The notes: generated from the letters alone by a model not told the origin. Positions 42,577 to 52,354 are shown, counted from the stretch's first letter. The stretch: DNA of 64,000 nucleotides from Planctomycetota bacterium (GCA_016716265.1 JADJWQ010000006.1:2011501-2075500), one strand, 5' to 3'. A program made the numbers and translations.

Positions 42577-45500
42577 ATGGCCATGTACCCGATCACCGCC
42601 CTGCTCCTGGCCTTCGCGGCCCCTCAGGGTCCCGAATCCGCGGCGACGACGACCACCGAGACCGGGATCGTCGCCGCCGAGAGCGTCCTCCCTGCGGACG
42701 CGATCGCGGTCGTCTCCGTCAACGACCTCGACGGCGAGGGCGCGGCGCTCGGGCAGACGCGGCTCGGTGAGACCTGGCGGCGGCTGACTGCGAGCCCGGG
42801 CTTCCAGCAGCTCGGCGAATCCGTCGCGCTGTGGCTCGAGGACGGCACCGAGCTCGACGTCGCCACCCTCACGCGCGCGCTGACGCACGGGGCGTCGCTC
42901 GCGCTGGTCCACGACCCGCGCAGCGGGCGCGTCGACTGGCTGTGCGCGATGCTGGTGGACAGCGACGCGGCGAGCTTCCGCACCGCGCTCGACCGCCTCG
43001 CGGAGCGCCCTGGCGAAGGTCCGCACGCACTGCGCGGTCCGTGGTCGCAGACCCGGCGGCCGCTCGCCGCGATCGCCGGCCCCTGGCTGCTGGTCGGCTC
43101 GAGCGAGCGACTGGTCCGCGACGCGATGCAGCGCGCGGCGGCGCCGACGGACGCGACCGACGCGCTAGCGCGCGCCCCTGCCTACGCTGCCGCCTGCGGG
43201 GACGCCCTGCTCAGCCGCGGCGCGCGGCCGGCGATCACCGTGCACGTCGATCTGAAGACGCTGGTCGCCCGCGCGTTGGCCGAGCTGCCGGCGCCGGCGC
43301 GGACCAGCGCGATGCCGTGGATCGAGGCCCTCGGCCTCGGCCGTATCAAGCACGCGACGCTGCTCGTCGACGACGTCGGCGGGCGCGTCCGCGAGCGGCT
43401 CCTGGTCGGCTGTCCGACGCCACGAACCGCGCTGCTGAACGCCCTGCTGCCGACCGGCGCGCGCCCCGGCGGCGAGCTCGCGACGCTCGCGCCGCACGAC
43501 GTGGTCGCGTTCTCGGTGGCCGCGATCGACCTGCCCGGCGCGTGGCAGGCGATCCGCAGCGTCCTGGCGGGCTCGGCTCCGGACACGAACGAGATGATCG
43601 ACGCGTCGATCCAGGGGCTGCGCGAGCAGATCGGCATCGACCTCGAGCGCGACCTGCTGCTGAACCTCGGACGGCGGCTCGTGTTGGCGTCGTCGCCGGG
43701 GCAGGACGGCGCGCTGCAGCAGCTCGCCGTGCTCGACGCCCCGAACCCCGAGCGGCTCGCCACGGCGCTGCACGGGCTCGTGACGCACGACTCGTCGCGG
43801 CTGCCGGGCTTCGAGCTGTTCACGCCGGCCGACGGCGCGCCGCTGCCGGCCTTCGCGGTCGGCGCCCCTGGCCTCGTGATCGCCAGCGACGTGGGCTCGC
43901 TGCGGCGCTGGCTGAACGCGCGGCGGGGCGCGATCCCGCATCCGCGCATTGCCGAGCTGCTCGCCGCGGCGGCACCGGACGCGATCGGCGTGTCGTGGAC
44001 CGCGGACGTGGCCGCCGCGGGCGGCGTCGAGCTGTCGCTCGACGGGGCCGGAGCGGGCGCGCTCCCGCCGCAGCTCGCGACGCTGCTCGGCGGCGGAGGT
44101 CGCGGCGCGCTCGACTCGCTGGTCGACGCGCTCCGCGAGATCGGCGAGGTCACGCAGGAGGTGACCGCGAACGAGCGCGGCCTCGGACTGTCGCTCCGCT
44201 CGGACGGCGGTGTCGTCTCGCCGCTGTGCCTCGTCGCCGCGCACGTCGCGATCGAAGCGCTGGCCGACCAGGTCGCCACCGACCCGTCGCTCGGCAGCGT
44301 GCTCGCGCGCCGCACGCGGATCGAGGCTGGTCAGGTGCGGGCGCTCGCCGCGGTCCGCGACGCCGAGCTGACGTTCCGCGCGCGCGAAGGCCGCTTCGCC
44401 GGACTCGACGAGCTGCTCGCCACCGGCCTCGTGCCGGACGTCGGTCTCAGCGGCCCGCGCCGGCGCGACGTGCACGAGCTGGGCGACCATCTGCTCGGAA
44501 CGCTGCTCCCCGAGGACACCGCAGCGCCACAGCACGTCGCGATCGTCGTGTGGCCGGACCGCGAGGAGCGCGGCGTCGTGCTGCTCGCGACCGACGAGCT
44601 CCCACCGCACCGCAACGAGCTGCTCGCGCGCCACGCGGGGCTGGCGACGACCACGTTGCACGACGTGTTCGCCGGGGGCCGCTTCGGCACGCCGCTGACC
44701 CCGGGCTGGCGCGAGGTCGAGTTCGACGACGCGGGTCCCGACACTCCCCAGCAGACGCCCCCGTCGACCGGCGCTGCGCCGGCGGGCGCCGACGAGACGG
44801 TCAAGGCCGTCGTGCTCGCGCTCGAGGCGCGCGGCCCGGACGCCGCGGAGGAGCTCGCCGAGTTCCTCGACGCTGACGATCCGACGATCGTCGCGCGCGT
44901 CGCATGGTCGCTCGGTCGCGGCGGCTACGCGGCGGCCGCACCGAAGCTCGGCGATCTCGCGGTCGCCCACCCCGACACGCAGGTGCGGCTCCAGGCGATG
45001 GCTGCCCTGCGCACGCTGCGCGCCAAGGCGGGCTACGGCGCCGCGATCCAGGGTCTCGCCGACCCAGATCCCACGATTCGCGCGCAGGCGGCCGGCTTGC
45101 TCGGCCAGCTCGGCGATCGCAACGCGATCGATCCGCTGGTCGCGTTCGTGACGAGCCCGCGCGACGACGCCGATCGGAGTGCCCCCGACCGCGCGCTCGC
45201 GATCCTGGCGCTCGCGGACCTCGGCTGCACCGAGGGGCTCGGCGAGGTCGCGGCAGCGATCGAGACGCCGACCGCCGCGGAATCGCAGGCGCTGGCGTTC
45301 GCCTACCAGCAGCTGTCACCGACCCTGCCGAAGGAACAGGAGGTCGTCGCCTTGATCGGCGTGCTGGAGAATCCGAGCCCGCTGCTGCGACGCTATGCGA
45401 TCCAGCGTCTCGGTGAGCTGGCCGATCCCCTTGCGACCAGGGCGCTCGAGCGAAGCCTCGCGCGCGAGTCGAAGGAGCTCCGACCGCTCGTCGAGGTGTC

Positions 45501-45996
45501 GCTCGCGGCCGTGCGCGGCGCTGTGGCGGCCGCTGCCGACGACCGCGCGACCGCGCCGACGAACGCACCGGCGCAGTCGCCGTGGTGGAAGGACCGCACG
45601 GTGCAGCAGGCCGGGGTCGCGGGCCTCGGCGCCCTGATCGTGCTCGGTGCGGGACTCTCGATCGTGCTGCGCCGGCTGCGGCGGCGGCGCGACGCCGAGC
45701 AGTGGGCAGGCATGGTCGAGCCTTCGGAGGGCTTCGTCGAGGAGGGTGCGGCCGAGGACTACCTCGACGATCGCCCGCTCTACGACGAGCAGTACGAAGG
45801 CGAGGTCGCCTTCGAGGACGAGGGTGCGCCACCCCTGCATGCCGAGGACGAGGAGACCGCCTCCGCTGAGGACGACAGAGCGGCGTCGTACGACGACGAG
45901 ACCCAGGACGACGAGAGCGAGTTCGAGTGGCCGCTCGACGAGGCGGACCGGGAGATCGACATCATCGACGAGCTCCCGCCTCGCCGGCGCCGCTGA
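42577..45996 (+). CDS. Large exported HEAT-repeat membrane protein
   Basis: 1139 aa; start at 42577 (ATG 42583 also possible) because a signal peptide follows (YPITALLLAFAAPQ). Residues 25-720 form an exported domain beginning VLPADAIAVVSVNDLDGEGAALGQTRLGETWRRL, a pattern seen in planctomycete proteins of unknown role (DUF3352-like). HEAT repeats occupy about 740-990 (DDPTIVARVAWSLGRGGYAAAAPKLGDLAV, DPTIRAQAAGLLGQLGDRNAIDPLVAFV). One membrane helix (VAGLGALIVLGAGLSIVL, about 1010) leads to a long acidic tail of about 105 residues (EDEGAPPLHAEDEETASAEDD). It is followed 12 nt later by another HEAT-type gene. Confidence 0.85.
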   Translation: MAMYPITALLLAFAAPQGPESAATTTTETGIVAAESVLPADAIAVVSVNDLDGEGAALGQTRLGETWRRLTASPGFQQLGESVALWLEDGTELDVATLTRALTHGASLALVHDPRSGRVDWLCAMLVDSDAASFRTALDRLAERPGEGPHALRGPWSQTRRPLAAIAGPWLLVGSSERLVRDAMQRAAAPTDATDALARAPAYAAACGDALLSRGARPAITVHVDLKTLVARALAELPAPARTSAMPWIEALGLGRIKHATLLVDDVGGRVRERLLVGCPTPRTALLNALLPTGARPGGELATLAPHDVVAFSVAAIDLPGAWQAIRSVLAGSAPDTNEMIDASIQGLREQIGIDLERDLLLNLGRRLVLASSPGQDGALQQLAVLDAPNPERLATALHGLVTHDSSRLPGFELFTPADGAPLPAFAVGAPGLVIASDVGSLRRWLNARRGAIPHPRIAELLAAAAPDAIGVSWTADVAAAGGVELSLDGAGAGALPPQLATLLGGGGRGALDSLVDALREIGEVTQEVTANERGLGLSLRSDGGVVSPLCLVAAHVAIEALADQVATDPSLGSVLARRTRIEAGQVRALAAVRDAELTFRAREGRFAGLDELLATGLVPDVGLSGPRRRDVHELGDHLLGTLLPEDTAAPQHVAIVVWPDREERGVVLLATDELPPHRNELLARHAGLATTTLHDVFAGGRFGTPLTPGWREVEFDDAGPDTPQQTPPSTGAAPAGADETVKAVVLALEARGPDAAEELAEFLDADDPTIVARVAWSLGRGGYAAAAPKLGDLAVAHPDTQVRLQAMAALRTLRAKAGYGAAIQGLADPDPTIRAQAAGLLGQLGDRNAIDPLVAFVTSPRDDADRSAPDRALAILALADLGCTEGLGEVAAAIETPTAAESQALAFAYQQLSPTLPKEQEVVALIGVLENPSPLLRRYAIQRLGELADPLATRALERSLARESKELRPLVEVSLAAVRGAVAAAADDRATAPTNAPAQSPWWKDRTVQQAGVAGLGALIVLGAGLSIVLRRLRRRRDAEQWAGMVEPSEGFVEEGAAEDYLDDRPLYDEQYEGEVAFEDEGAPPLHAEDEETASAEDDRAASYDDETQDDESEFEWPLDEADREIDIIDELPPRRRR

Positions 45997-46008
45997 GGGA
46001 TCGGCCCG

Positions 46009-47154
46009 GTGATCGCCCGCGGTGCGAACCGTCGCGCGCTCTGCGCGGTGCTGCTGCTGACGTCGCAGGCCAGCGCCCAGTCGCTCGCGGTCCGGCTCGC
46101 GCCGGACCCGTCGCGCAGCGGGCCGCCCGGCTGGGTGCGCGCGCGCGAGGCCCTGGTGCCGATGGTCGCCGCGGGCGTCGACGGGCCGTGGTCGGCGCTG
46201 CGCATCCGCGCGCGGCTCGATGCCTCGGTGCCGGACATCGACTGCGAACCCGACCCTGAGCCGCTCGCCGGCGACTACCTGCGCTTCGCGCTGACGCTCG
46301 GCGATCGCGTGGTGCTGCACGGCCGCGAGTCCGCGCGGGGCGAGGCGGTGTGGTCCGCGACCGCGGAGCTCTGCGCGGCGGAGCTCCCGAGCTCGCTCCG
46401 CCAACTGCTGCGGGTCGGCGCGTTCGAGGCGAGCAACGGCTGGCTGGAGCTCGACGTCCCCGCCCGGATCGCGGCGCTCGCGCCACCGTTCGCGGCGTCC
46501 TCCACCGGCGGCGCCGCCGGACCCGCGCCCACCGAGCTGCTGAGCGTGATCGCGCTCGACTGCGGCGACGTCGCGGTGCTCGCCCGCGGGACGCCCGACG
46601 GCGGAACGGTGGTCCACGCGCGCGGGCCGAGCGGCCTCCTGCTGCCCACGCTCGCGGCATGGTGGGCCAGCGACGCCGCCGCGACCGACGCGGGACATCC
46701 GACTCCACCGCTCGCCGACGACCTGGATCGCTGGCTCGCGATGCTGCAGGCGGCGCGCGGCGACGAGCGCGCCGAGGCCGCTCGCCAGCTCGGCCGCTTC
46801 GACGATCCGCGCGCCGTCGACGCGCTCGCGCTGCTGCTGTTCGAGGGCGACGAGCTGTCCGACGTCGCGGTCCTCGCGCTGCTGGGCTCGCCGTCGACCA
46901 CCGCCCGCGAAGCCGTCTGGCGGGCGATCGGCCGCCTCGCCCGCCGCGACCCCGAGCTGGCGCGCGCCGCGTGGCTGGGGCTGGCGCCGCCGGAGCTGGC
47001 GGACACCGCGCGGGTCCGCGACCGCACTCCGACGGCGGCGACGCGCGCCGCCTCGATGCCCGCGGATGATCCGCGGAGCTGGCGCACGATCGCCTCGGCC
47101 ATCGCCGCAGGCCTGCTCGGTTTCCTGCTCGGGCGGCGTCAGCTGCGCGCGTGA
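46009..47154 (+). CDS. Exported protein with HEAT-like repeats and C-terminal helix
   Basis: 381 aa from GTG 46009. Signal peptide RALCAVLLLTSQASAQS; an unrecognised beta-rich domain to about residue 225; HEAT-like helices (RWLAMLQAARGDERAEAARQLGRFDDPRAVDALALLLFEGDELSDVAVLALL); a C-terminal membrane helix (IASAIAAGLLGFLLG) and short basic end. Probably cotranscribed with, and a partner of, the larger HEAT protein upstream. Function unknown. Confidence 0.8.
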   Translation: MIARGANRRALCAVLLLTSQASAQSLAVRLAPDPSRSGPPGWVRAREALVPMVAAGVDGPWSALRIRARLDASVPDIDCEPDPEPLAGDYLRFALTLGDRVVLHGRESARGEAVWSATAELCAAELPSSLRQLLRVGAFEASNGWLELDVPARIAALAPPFAASSTGGAAGPAPTELLSVIALDCGDVAVLARGTPDGGTVVHARGPSGLLLPTLAAWWASDAAATDAGHPTPPLADDLDRWLAMLQAARGDERAEAARQLGRFDDPRAVDALALLLFEGDELSDVAVLALLGSPSTTAREAVWRAIGRLARRDPELARAAWLGLAPPELADTARVRDRTPTAATRAASMPADDPRSWRTIASAIAAGLLGFLLGRRQLRA

Positions 47155-47188
47155 GCCGCGAGCCGAGCGGCGGTGCGCACGCCGGCGG

Positions 47189-47977
47189 TCAATGCGCGTG
47201 GCGTCGCAGCCAGTCGCGGAGCGTCGCGAGGAAGGGCTCCCGGGCGAGTCGCTCGTTCCACGGCTCGTGCCCGCAATGCGGCAATGCGTGGTATTCGAGC
47301 CGTGGCAGGAAACGGCGCAGACCGTCACGGATCAGGGCACCCGGATGCGGATCCTCGGTGCCGTGCAGCATCAGCACCGGTGCGCGGATCGCCGCGAATG
47401 CCCGCGGATACACGCCGGCTCGCTGCAGGCGGAGCATGTCGCGCCAGGTCTCGCCGTGGCCGCGAGCATCGACGTCGCCGGGCGCGGGTGGCGACAGCGG
47501 ATCGTGGGCGTGCACCACCGAGAGCAGCTCCGCCTCCCGGCGCAGGCGCGCATCGGGCTCGGCGATTTCCGCGCGCGCGCGGTCGAGTGCCGCGCGCAGC
47601 CGGACATCGATCCGGCGCGCGAGGCGCCGGTCGAGCTCGCGCCGCGCGCGAGCATCGAAGGTCCCGCAGCCGACCAGGGCGATCGCCCCGATGCGCGCCG
47701 GCGCCGCTGCCGCCGTCGCGAGCGCGAGCATCGCACCCCACGAGTGCCCGACCAGCGCCGGCGCGCGGTCGGCCGGCAGCAGCTCGAGCAGGTCGTCGAC
47801 GTGGCGACGCACCGTCAGCGGCTCCGGACCGCTGCGCGCCTGGAATGGCTCGCGCACCGTGAAGCCCGCGGCGAGCGCACGCGCGAGGCCCTCGGCGCTA
47901 CCCGGTGCGCCGGGACCGCCGTGCAGGACGAACACCAGCGGCCCGTCCGTCCCGTGGTTCCGCACCCGCAGCGCCAT
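47189..47977 (-). CDS. Alpha/beta hydrolase (proline iminopeptidase-like)
   Basis: 262 aa from ATG 47977 (a GTG two codons upstream is possible). FVLHGGPGAPG forms the oxyanion loop, GHSWG carries the nucleophile Ser, LMLHGTEDPHPG the acidic residue and HCGHEPW the catalytic His. HGGPG plus GHSWG is the pattern of prolyl aminopeptidases and related lipases or esterases. Cytoplasmic, as there is no signal peptide. Substrate not known. It converges with the HEAT gene. Confidence 0.92.
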   Translation of the reverse strand: MALRVRNHGTDGPLVFVLHGGPGAPGSAEGLARALAAGFTVREPFQARSGPEPLTVRRHVDDLLELLPADRAPALVGHSWGAMLALATAAAAPARIGAIALVGCGTFDARARRELDRRLARRIDVRLRAALDRARAEIAEPDARLRREAELLSVVHAHDPLSPPAPGDVDARGHGETWRDMLRLQRAGVYPRAFAAIRAPVLMLHGTEDPHPGALIRDGLRRFLPRLEYHALPHCGHEPWNERLAREPFLATLRDWLRRHAH

Positions 47978-48121
47978 GGCCACAGTGGAGCCCCGGACGC
48001 CGGCGCGCGCCAGCCAGCTCGCACGACGCGACGCACCACCCGGCGGCCGGCCGGGCTAAGCTCTCGCGCTCCCCGCCGGCACGCCGGTGCCCGCCGCCGC
48101 TCGCCTCGCTGCTCGCCACCC

Positions 48122-50038
48122 ATGAACCACGGAATCCTGGCCGCCGTGACGGTCGCGCTACCTGCGCTGGCGCTGCTGACCGCCGCGGTCGCACGGCGCA
48201 AGCGGTTCGCGCCGACCGCCGCCATCCTGCTGTGCGCGCTGTGCGGCGTCGCGACGGCGCTGACGATCGTGCAGCGACCGCGGCCGATCGCGGAGCGCGA
48301 CGTCACCGACCGCCCGATCGAGACGCCGGCGGCGGGCTACGTCACGTCGACGACCTGCCGGGCCTGCCACGCGCGCGAGTATGCGACGTGGCACGACTCC
48401 TACCATCGCCGCATGACCCAGCGGGCGTCCCCGCAAGCGGTGATCGGCGACTTCGACGACGTCACGCTGACGCGCTCGGCGGAGACCTGGCAGCTGTCGC
48501 GGGACGGCGACGACTACTGGATCGACATGCCGGACCCGGTCGTCGCCCCCGGCACGCGCGCCGGTCGCGTGCGTCGCAAGGTGTCGATGACGACCGGCTC
48601 GCACCACATGCAGCTCTACTGGTACGAGACCGGCTACTCGCGTGTGATGGGACTGCTGCCGTTCGCATTCCTGAACCAGGAGCAGCGGTGGATCCCACGA
48701 CAGGCCGCGTTCATCCAGCCCTACTCGGAGACCGTGCAGCTCGAGACCGGGCAATGGACGCTCGTGTGCATCAAGTGCCACGCGACCCACGGCCGGCCGC
48801 GCGCGGACATGGACCAGAGCGGTCTGCACGGCGCGGACACCCAGGTGTCCGAGTTCGCGATCGCCTGCGAGGCATGCCATGGCCCGGCGGAGGAGCACGT
48901 GCGCGCCAATCGCGATCCGCTGCGGCGCTACGCCCTGCACGCGAGCGGCGAGGGCGACCCGACGATCGTCAATCCCGCCCGGCTGGACCACCGCCGCTCG
49001 GTCGAGGTCTGCGGCCAGTGCCATGGCATCTTCGACCTGAAGCTGAGTGGCAAGGCGCTGCAGGACTACTTCGTGCAGGGCATGCCCTACCGGCCCGGCG
49101 ACGACCTCTCGAAGACGCGCCCGACGACGCAGAAGGGCATGGAGGAGCAGTTCTGGCCCGACGGCGAAGCGCGCGTCGCCGGTCGGGAGTTCAACGGCAT
49201 CTCCAGCTCGGCGTGCTTCCAGCGCGGCGACATGACGTGCCTGACGTGCCACGAGCTGCACCAGCACACCGGTGACACGCGCCCGCGCGACGAGTGGATG
49301 GAGGACCAGCTGCACACCGGCGATCTCGACGCGACCTGCCTGCGCTGCCACCAAGCGATCGCCGCCGACGTGCCGGCGCACACGCACCACGAGGTCGGCT
49401 CGACCGGCAGCCGCTGCGACAACTGCCACATGCCGTACGCGACCTACGGACTCCTCAAGGGCGTCCGCAGCCACCGCATCGTCAGCCCGGACGTCGCGAC
49501 GACGCTCGCGACCGGCCGTCCGAACGCGTGCAATCTGTGCCACCTCGATCGGACGCTCGGCTGGACGGCCGACACGCTGCACACCTGGTACGGGACCGAG
49601 GTGCCGAACCTCGACGCCGACGATCGCAGCATCGCCGCGACGGCCAGGGACGTGCTGAAGGGCGACGCCGCGGTGCGCGCGCTGCTCGCGTACGGACTCG
49701 GCTGGCAGGACGCGCGCGCGGCGTCGGGCCAGGACTGGATCCCGCTCTACCTCGCGGAGCTGATCGACGATCCGTACGAAGCCGTCCGCATCGTCGCCAC
49801 GCGGTCGTTGCGCAAGCTGCCCGGCTTCGAGGACCTCGACCCCGACGTGCTCGGCACTCCGGAGGTCCGCAGCCGGGCCAAGGCCGAGATCCTGGATCGC
49901 TGGCGGAGCACGCTGGCGGCGCCGGGCGACGCGACGCGCGAGCCCCTGTTGATCGCCCCCGACGGCACCGTCCGCGACGAGTTGTTCGCGCGACTGCTGC
50001 GCCGCCGTGACCAGCGCGAGGTCCGGCTGTTCGAATGA
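48122..50038 (+). CDS. Octahaem c-type cytochrome
   Basis: 638 aa. Two N-terminal hydrophobic segments (LAAVTVALPALALLTAAV, AAILLCALCGVATALTIV) anchor it. Eight haem c sites: CRACH, CIKCH, CEACH, CGQCH, CLTCH, CLRCH, CDNCH, CNLCH. The first part (TSTTCRACHAREYATWHDSYHRRM) and CEACHGPAEEHV match the multihaem family that carries TPR or HEAT repeats behind the haem domain; here HEAT-like helices end the protein (VRALLAYGLGWQDARAA, YEAVRIVATRSLRKLPGF). It probably passes electrons in the periplasm; acceptor unknown. A small membrane protein gene follows after 49 nt. Confidence 0.93.
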   Translation: MNHGILAAVTVALPALALLTAAVARRKRFAPTAAILLCALCGVATALTIVQRPRPIAERDVTDRPIETPAAGYVTSTTCRACHAREYATWHDSYHRRMTQRASPQAVIGDFDDVTLTRSAETWQLSRDGDDYWIDMPDPVVAPGTRAGRVRRKVSMTTGSHHMQLYWYETGYSRVMGLLPFAFLNQEQRWIPRQAAFIQPYSETVQLETGQWTLVCIKCHATHGRPRADMDQSGLHGADTQVSEFAIACEACHGPAEEHVRANRDPLRRYALHASGEGDPTIVNPARLDHRRSVEVCGQCHGIFDLKLSGKALQDYFVQGMPYRPGDDLSKTRPTTQKGMEEQFWPDGEARVAGREFNGISSSACFQRGDMTCLTCHELHQHTGDTRPRDEWMEDQLHTGDLDATCLRCHQAIAADVPAHTHHEVGSTGSRCDNCHMPYATYGLLKGVRSHRIVSPDVATTLATGRPNACNLCHLDRTLGWTADTLHTWYGTEVPNLDADDRSIAATARDVLKGDAAVRALLAYGLGWQDARAASGQDWIPLYLAELIDDPYEAVRIVATRSLRKLPGFEDLDPDVLGTPEVRSRAKAEILDRWRSTLAAPGDATREPLLIAPDGTVRDELFARLLRRRDQREVRLFE

Positions 50039-50087
50039 CCCGGACCGCACCCGGCTGCACGACGACCCCCCCTGACCGATTCCCCGA

Positions 50088-50570
50088 ATGAACCCGACTC
50101 ACAGAAGCCTCGTCTTCGGCTGGTGGTCGCTCGCCTGCTGGCTCGCGCTCGGCATGGCGCTGGAGGCACTGCACGGCTTCAAGGTGGGCTGGTACCTCGA
50201 CGTCGCCAACGAGGCACGCCGCCTGCAATGGAACCTGGCCCACGCGCACGGCACGCTGATCGCCCTCGCGAACATCGCGTTCGCCGCGACGATCCGGCCG
50301 CGCGCGGGCGCCGAGCGACTCCTCGCACGCGCGTCTGCGTGCCTGCGCTGGGCGGGCGTCCTGATGCCGGTCGGCTTCCTGCTCGGCGGCGCGTTCGCGA
50401 TGGGTGCCGACCCCGGCTACGCGGTGGCGCTCGTACCGATCGGCGGCGTGCTGCTGTTCGCCGGGGTCGTCCAGGCGGCGCGGGTCGCCGCGGCTGCCGA
50501 GTCGACGTCGGCGACTCCCGACGCCCCCGCTCCGACGCTCTCGCGGGCGGAACGCCGCCGCAAGAGCTGA
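50088..50570 (+). CDS. Four-helix membrane protein next to the octahaem cytochrome
   Basis: 160 aa. About four membrane helices (LVFGWWSLACWLALGMALEAL, LAHAHGTLIALANIAFAA, CLRWAGVLMPVGFLLGGAFAM, ALVPIGGVLLFAGVVQAARV). LQWNLAHAHGTL contains two His inside a helix and could bind haem or copper; this suits a membrane partner for the cytochrome. Basic, Ala/Pro-rich tail. Family name not known to me. Confidence 0.78.
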   Translation: MNPTHRSLVFGWWSLACWLALGMALEALHGFKVGWYLDVANEARRLQWNLAHAHGTLIALANIAFAATIRPRAGAERLLARASACLRWAGVLMPVGFLLGGAFAMGADPGYAVALVPIGGVLLFAGVVQAARVAAAAESTSATPDAPAPTLSRAERRRKS

Positions 50571-50964
50571 TCGATCGCCGGGTAGCGCGGCGCTCCGCGC
50601 ACGCCTGCACGAGGGCCGCGACCGTGAGGATCTTGCGGCGACCGCGCCACCCTCGCTCGCGCAGCGGTGAGGCCGCGTTGCGTTCGCCCGGCGCCTCGGC
50701 AGCGTGGCGACGGTCGACGCCGGCCGACCGCTGACGCGACCTCGCGGCGGGCGCGCATGGATCGTCCGCGCCAGTGGCGTGATGCAGTCAGGCGGGGCAC
50801 CATGGAGCCAGCAGCTGGAGTCCCTCGCGAGGCACGCCGCCGCAGGCGACTTGGTGGATTCGTCGCGGTGGTGCAACGTGGCGAGGGCTTCAGAAGCCGA
50901 CTCCGAGATGCCGCGGATGGCTGCATCGGACCACCAGGATCGGTGCTCGACCGGAGGAACCGCC
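50571..50964. other. 394-nt region without a clear gene
   Basis: Between the small membrane protein and the HNH gene. The frame of the HNH gene stays open from 50704, but the translated part (to 50964) has no domain, no ribosome site and unusual composition, while a good GGAGG site stands before 50965. I see no RNA gene or clear repeat. Confidence 0.4.
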
Positions 50965-51453
50965 ATGGCTCAGCGCGCATTCGAGTTCGACTCCACGATC
51001 CGTCGAGCAGCCTGGCTGCGGCAGCAGCGCACCTGCGCGCTCTGCGGCGTGCAGCTCGCGGAGCTGATCCCGACCGACAATTGCCACCACGCGATCCCCG
51101 ACCAGGCCGGCGATCCTGCGCGGCTACCGGCGCGGACCCAGGAGTTCCTGCGCAGCGTCGGCAATGCGGTCGTGCTCTGCGATCCGTGTCACCGCACCTA
51201 CGCCCACCCGGACGGCCGGACGAAGCTCGGTGCGGTACCGTTCTTCGGCCACTACCGGTTCAGCCACGGACCGCGCGGCGGCGGGGCGCATGCCGCCTGG
51301 CTCGGACGGCTCCGCGAGCACGCCGCGGTCGTCTGGCCGAGCTACGCACCGCATCCGGACGACTTCCCGATCGACGCTGGCACTGCGAGGCGGCTGACGC
51401 GGACGTTGCGTCAATTGAAGCAGGAGCATTGGGACCGGATCACCGGCGGGTGA
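50965..51453 (+). CDS. HNH-type zinc-binding protein
   Basis: 162 aa from ATG 50965 with GGAGG 7 nt upstream. CALCG and CDPCHRTYAH form a four-Cys zinc site, and NCHHAIPDQAGD supplies the His pair typical of the HNH/His-Me finger nuclease fold. The rest (GHYRFSHGPRGGGAHAAWLGRLREHAAVVWPS) is not recognised. Members cut DNA in many settings; here there is no restriction or phage gene nearby, so the role is open. Confidence 0.8.
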   Translation: MAQRAFEFDSTIRRAAWLRQQRTCALCGVQLAELIPTDNCHHAIPDQAGDPARLPARTQEFLRSVGNAVVLCDPCHRTYAHPDGRTKLGAVPFFGHYRFSHGPRGGGAHAAWLGRLREHAAVVWPSYAPHPDDFPIDAGTARRLTRTLRQLKQEHWDRITGG

Positions 51454-51460
51454 TTCCGCG

Positions 51461-51898
51461 TCAGTACCTGCCGGTCAGCTGCACGATCCACTTGTGGATC
51501 GAGTGGTAGGACAGGTCGCGCTTCACGTACATGACGGCGCAGCGCCCCGTCAATAGCCGGACGCCACGGTCGGCGGCGACCGCCAGCGCCTCGGGCGTGT
51601 CGCGCCCGGCGTGGATCCACACGTCGAGGATCCCGGCGTCGGCAGCGCGCCGGACCTGCTCGGCCGTCTCCGCCCGCGGCGTCTCGATGACGACCGCCTC
51701 CACCGGCTCGGGCAGCGACGCGAGGTCCGGGTAGACCGGGTCGCCATCGAGCGTCGCGAGGCTCGGATCGACGGCGAACACCTTGCACCCCTGCCTGCGG
51801 AGTTCCCCGTAGCTGAGCTTCGGGAACGGCGCCTTCGCGGAGTGGCCGACGAACGCGAAGCTCGCGTGCGACCAGAACGACTCGTGCGCGGACGGCAT
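51461..51898 (-). CDS. CoA-binding domain protein (YccU-like)
   Basis: 145 aa; start at 51898, with GAGGA about 10 nt upstream. A single Rossmann CoA-binding domain: FAFVGHSAKAPFPKLSYGELRRQGCKVFAVDPS, DGDPVYPDLASLPEPVEAVVIETP, ADAGILDVWIHAGRDTPEA, GVRLLTGRCAVMYV. It is related to the first domain of succinyl-CoA synthetase alpha but has no catalytic His domain. Role in small proteins of this kind is unknown. It lies 87 nt after the DUF2237 gene and may be read from the same operon. Confidence 0.9.
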   Translation of the reverse strand: MPSAHESFWSHASFAFVGHSAKAPFPKLSYGELRRQGCKVFAVDPSLATLDGDPVYPDLASLPEPVEAVVIETPRAETAEQVRRAADAGILDVWIHAGRDTPEALAVAADRGVRLLTGRCAVMYVKRDLSYHSIHKWIVQLTGRY

Positions 51899-51985
51899 GA
51901 TCTGTGTCCTCGCCGGCGGCAGGAACCGGCGCAGGGACAACGCCGCTCGACGCCGTCCGATTTCCGAACCCCGATTCGCGGCGCG

Positions 51986-52354
51986 CTACCGCGCCGCGCG
52001 GTCTGCCAGCTCGGCGAGCGACACGTGGCGCAGCGCCGACTCGTGGGTCGCCTCGAGCACGACCGGCGGCGCCCGGCCCGCGACCAGCGCCTCCTTCCAG
52101 CGCGCGGCACACAGGCACCAGCGATCGCCGGGCACGAGTCCGGGGAAGCCCCATTCGGGCCGCGGTGTCACCAGGTCGTTGCCGCGCTCGCGCGAGTACT
52201 CGAGGAACTCGGCCGTGACGATCGCGCACACCGTGTGCTCGCCCGGGTCCTCGCGCAGCCCGCGGCAGCAGCCGTCCCGGAGGAAGCCGGTGACCGGATC
52301 GAGCCCGCAGGGCTGGAGCTCACCACCGAGGACGTTGCGCATGGTCGCGGTCAT
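51986..52354 (-). CDS. DUF2237 family protein
   Basis: 122 aa, ATG overlapping the stop of the upstream membrane protein gene (ATGA). Nearly the whole protein matches the family: NVLGGELQPCGLDPVTGFLRDGCCRG, HTVCAIVTAEFLEYSRERGNDLVTP, FPGLVPGDRWCLCAARWKEAL, PPVVLEATHESALRHVSL. The family is cytoplasmic, Cys-rich and uncharacterised. Its place at the end of a cytochrome operon is odd and may point to a redox or cofactor role. Confidence 0.93.
   Translation of the reverse strand: MTATMRNVLGGELQPCGLDPVTGFLRDGCCRGLREDPGEHTVCAIVTAEFLEYSRERGNDLVTPRPEWGFPGLVPGDRWCLCAARWKEALVAGRAPPVVLEATHESALRHVSLAELADRAAR

Noticed and set aside
17684..50590. Shared 15-mer CGATCGCCGGGTAGC at about 17687 and 50573
   Set aside because: A match of this length in 64 kb of GC-biased sequence is expected by chance; flanks do not match.
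50704..50964. Longer start for the HNH protein at 50704
   Set aside because: No ribosome site and no recognisable domain; a good GGAGG site stands before 50965.
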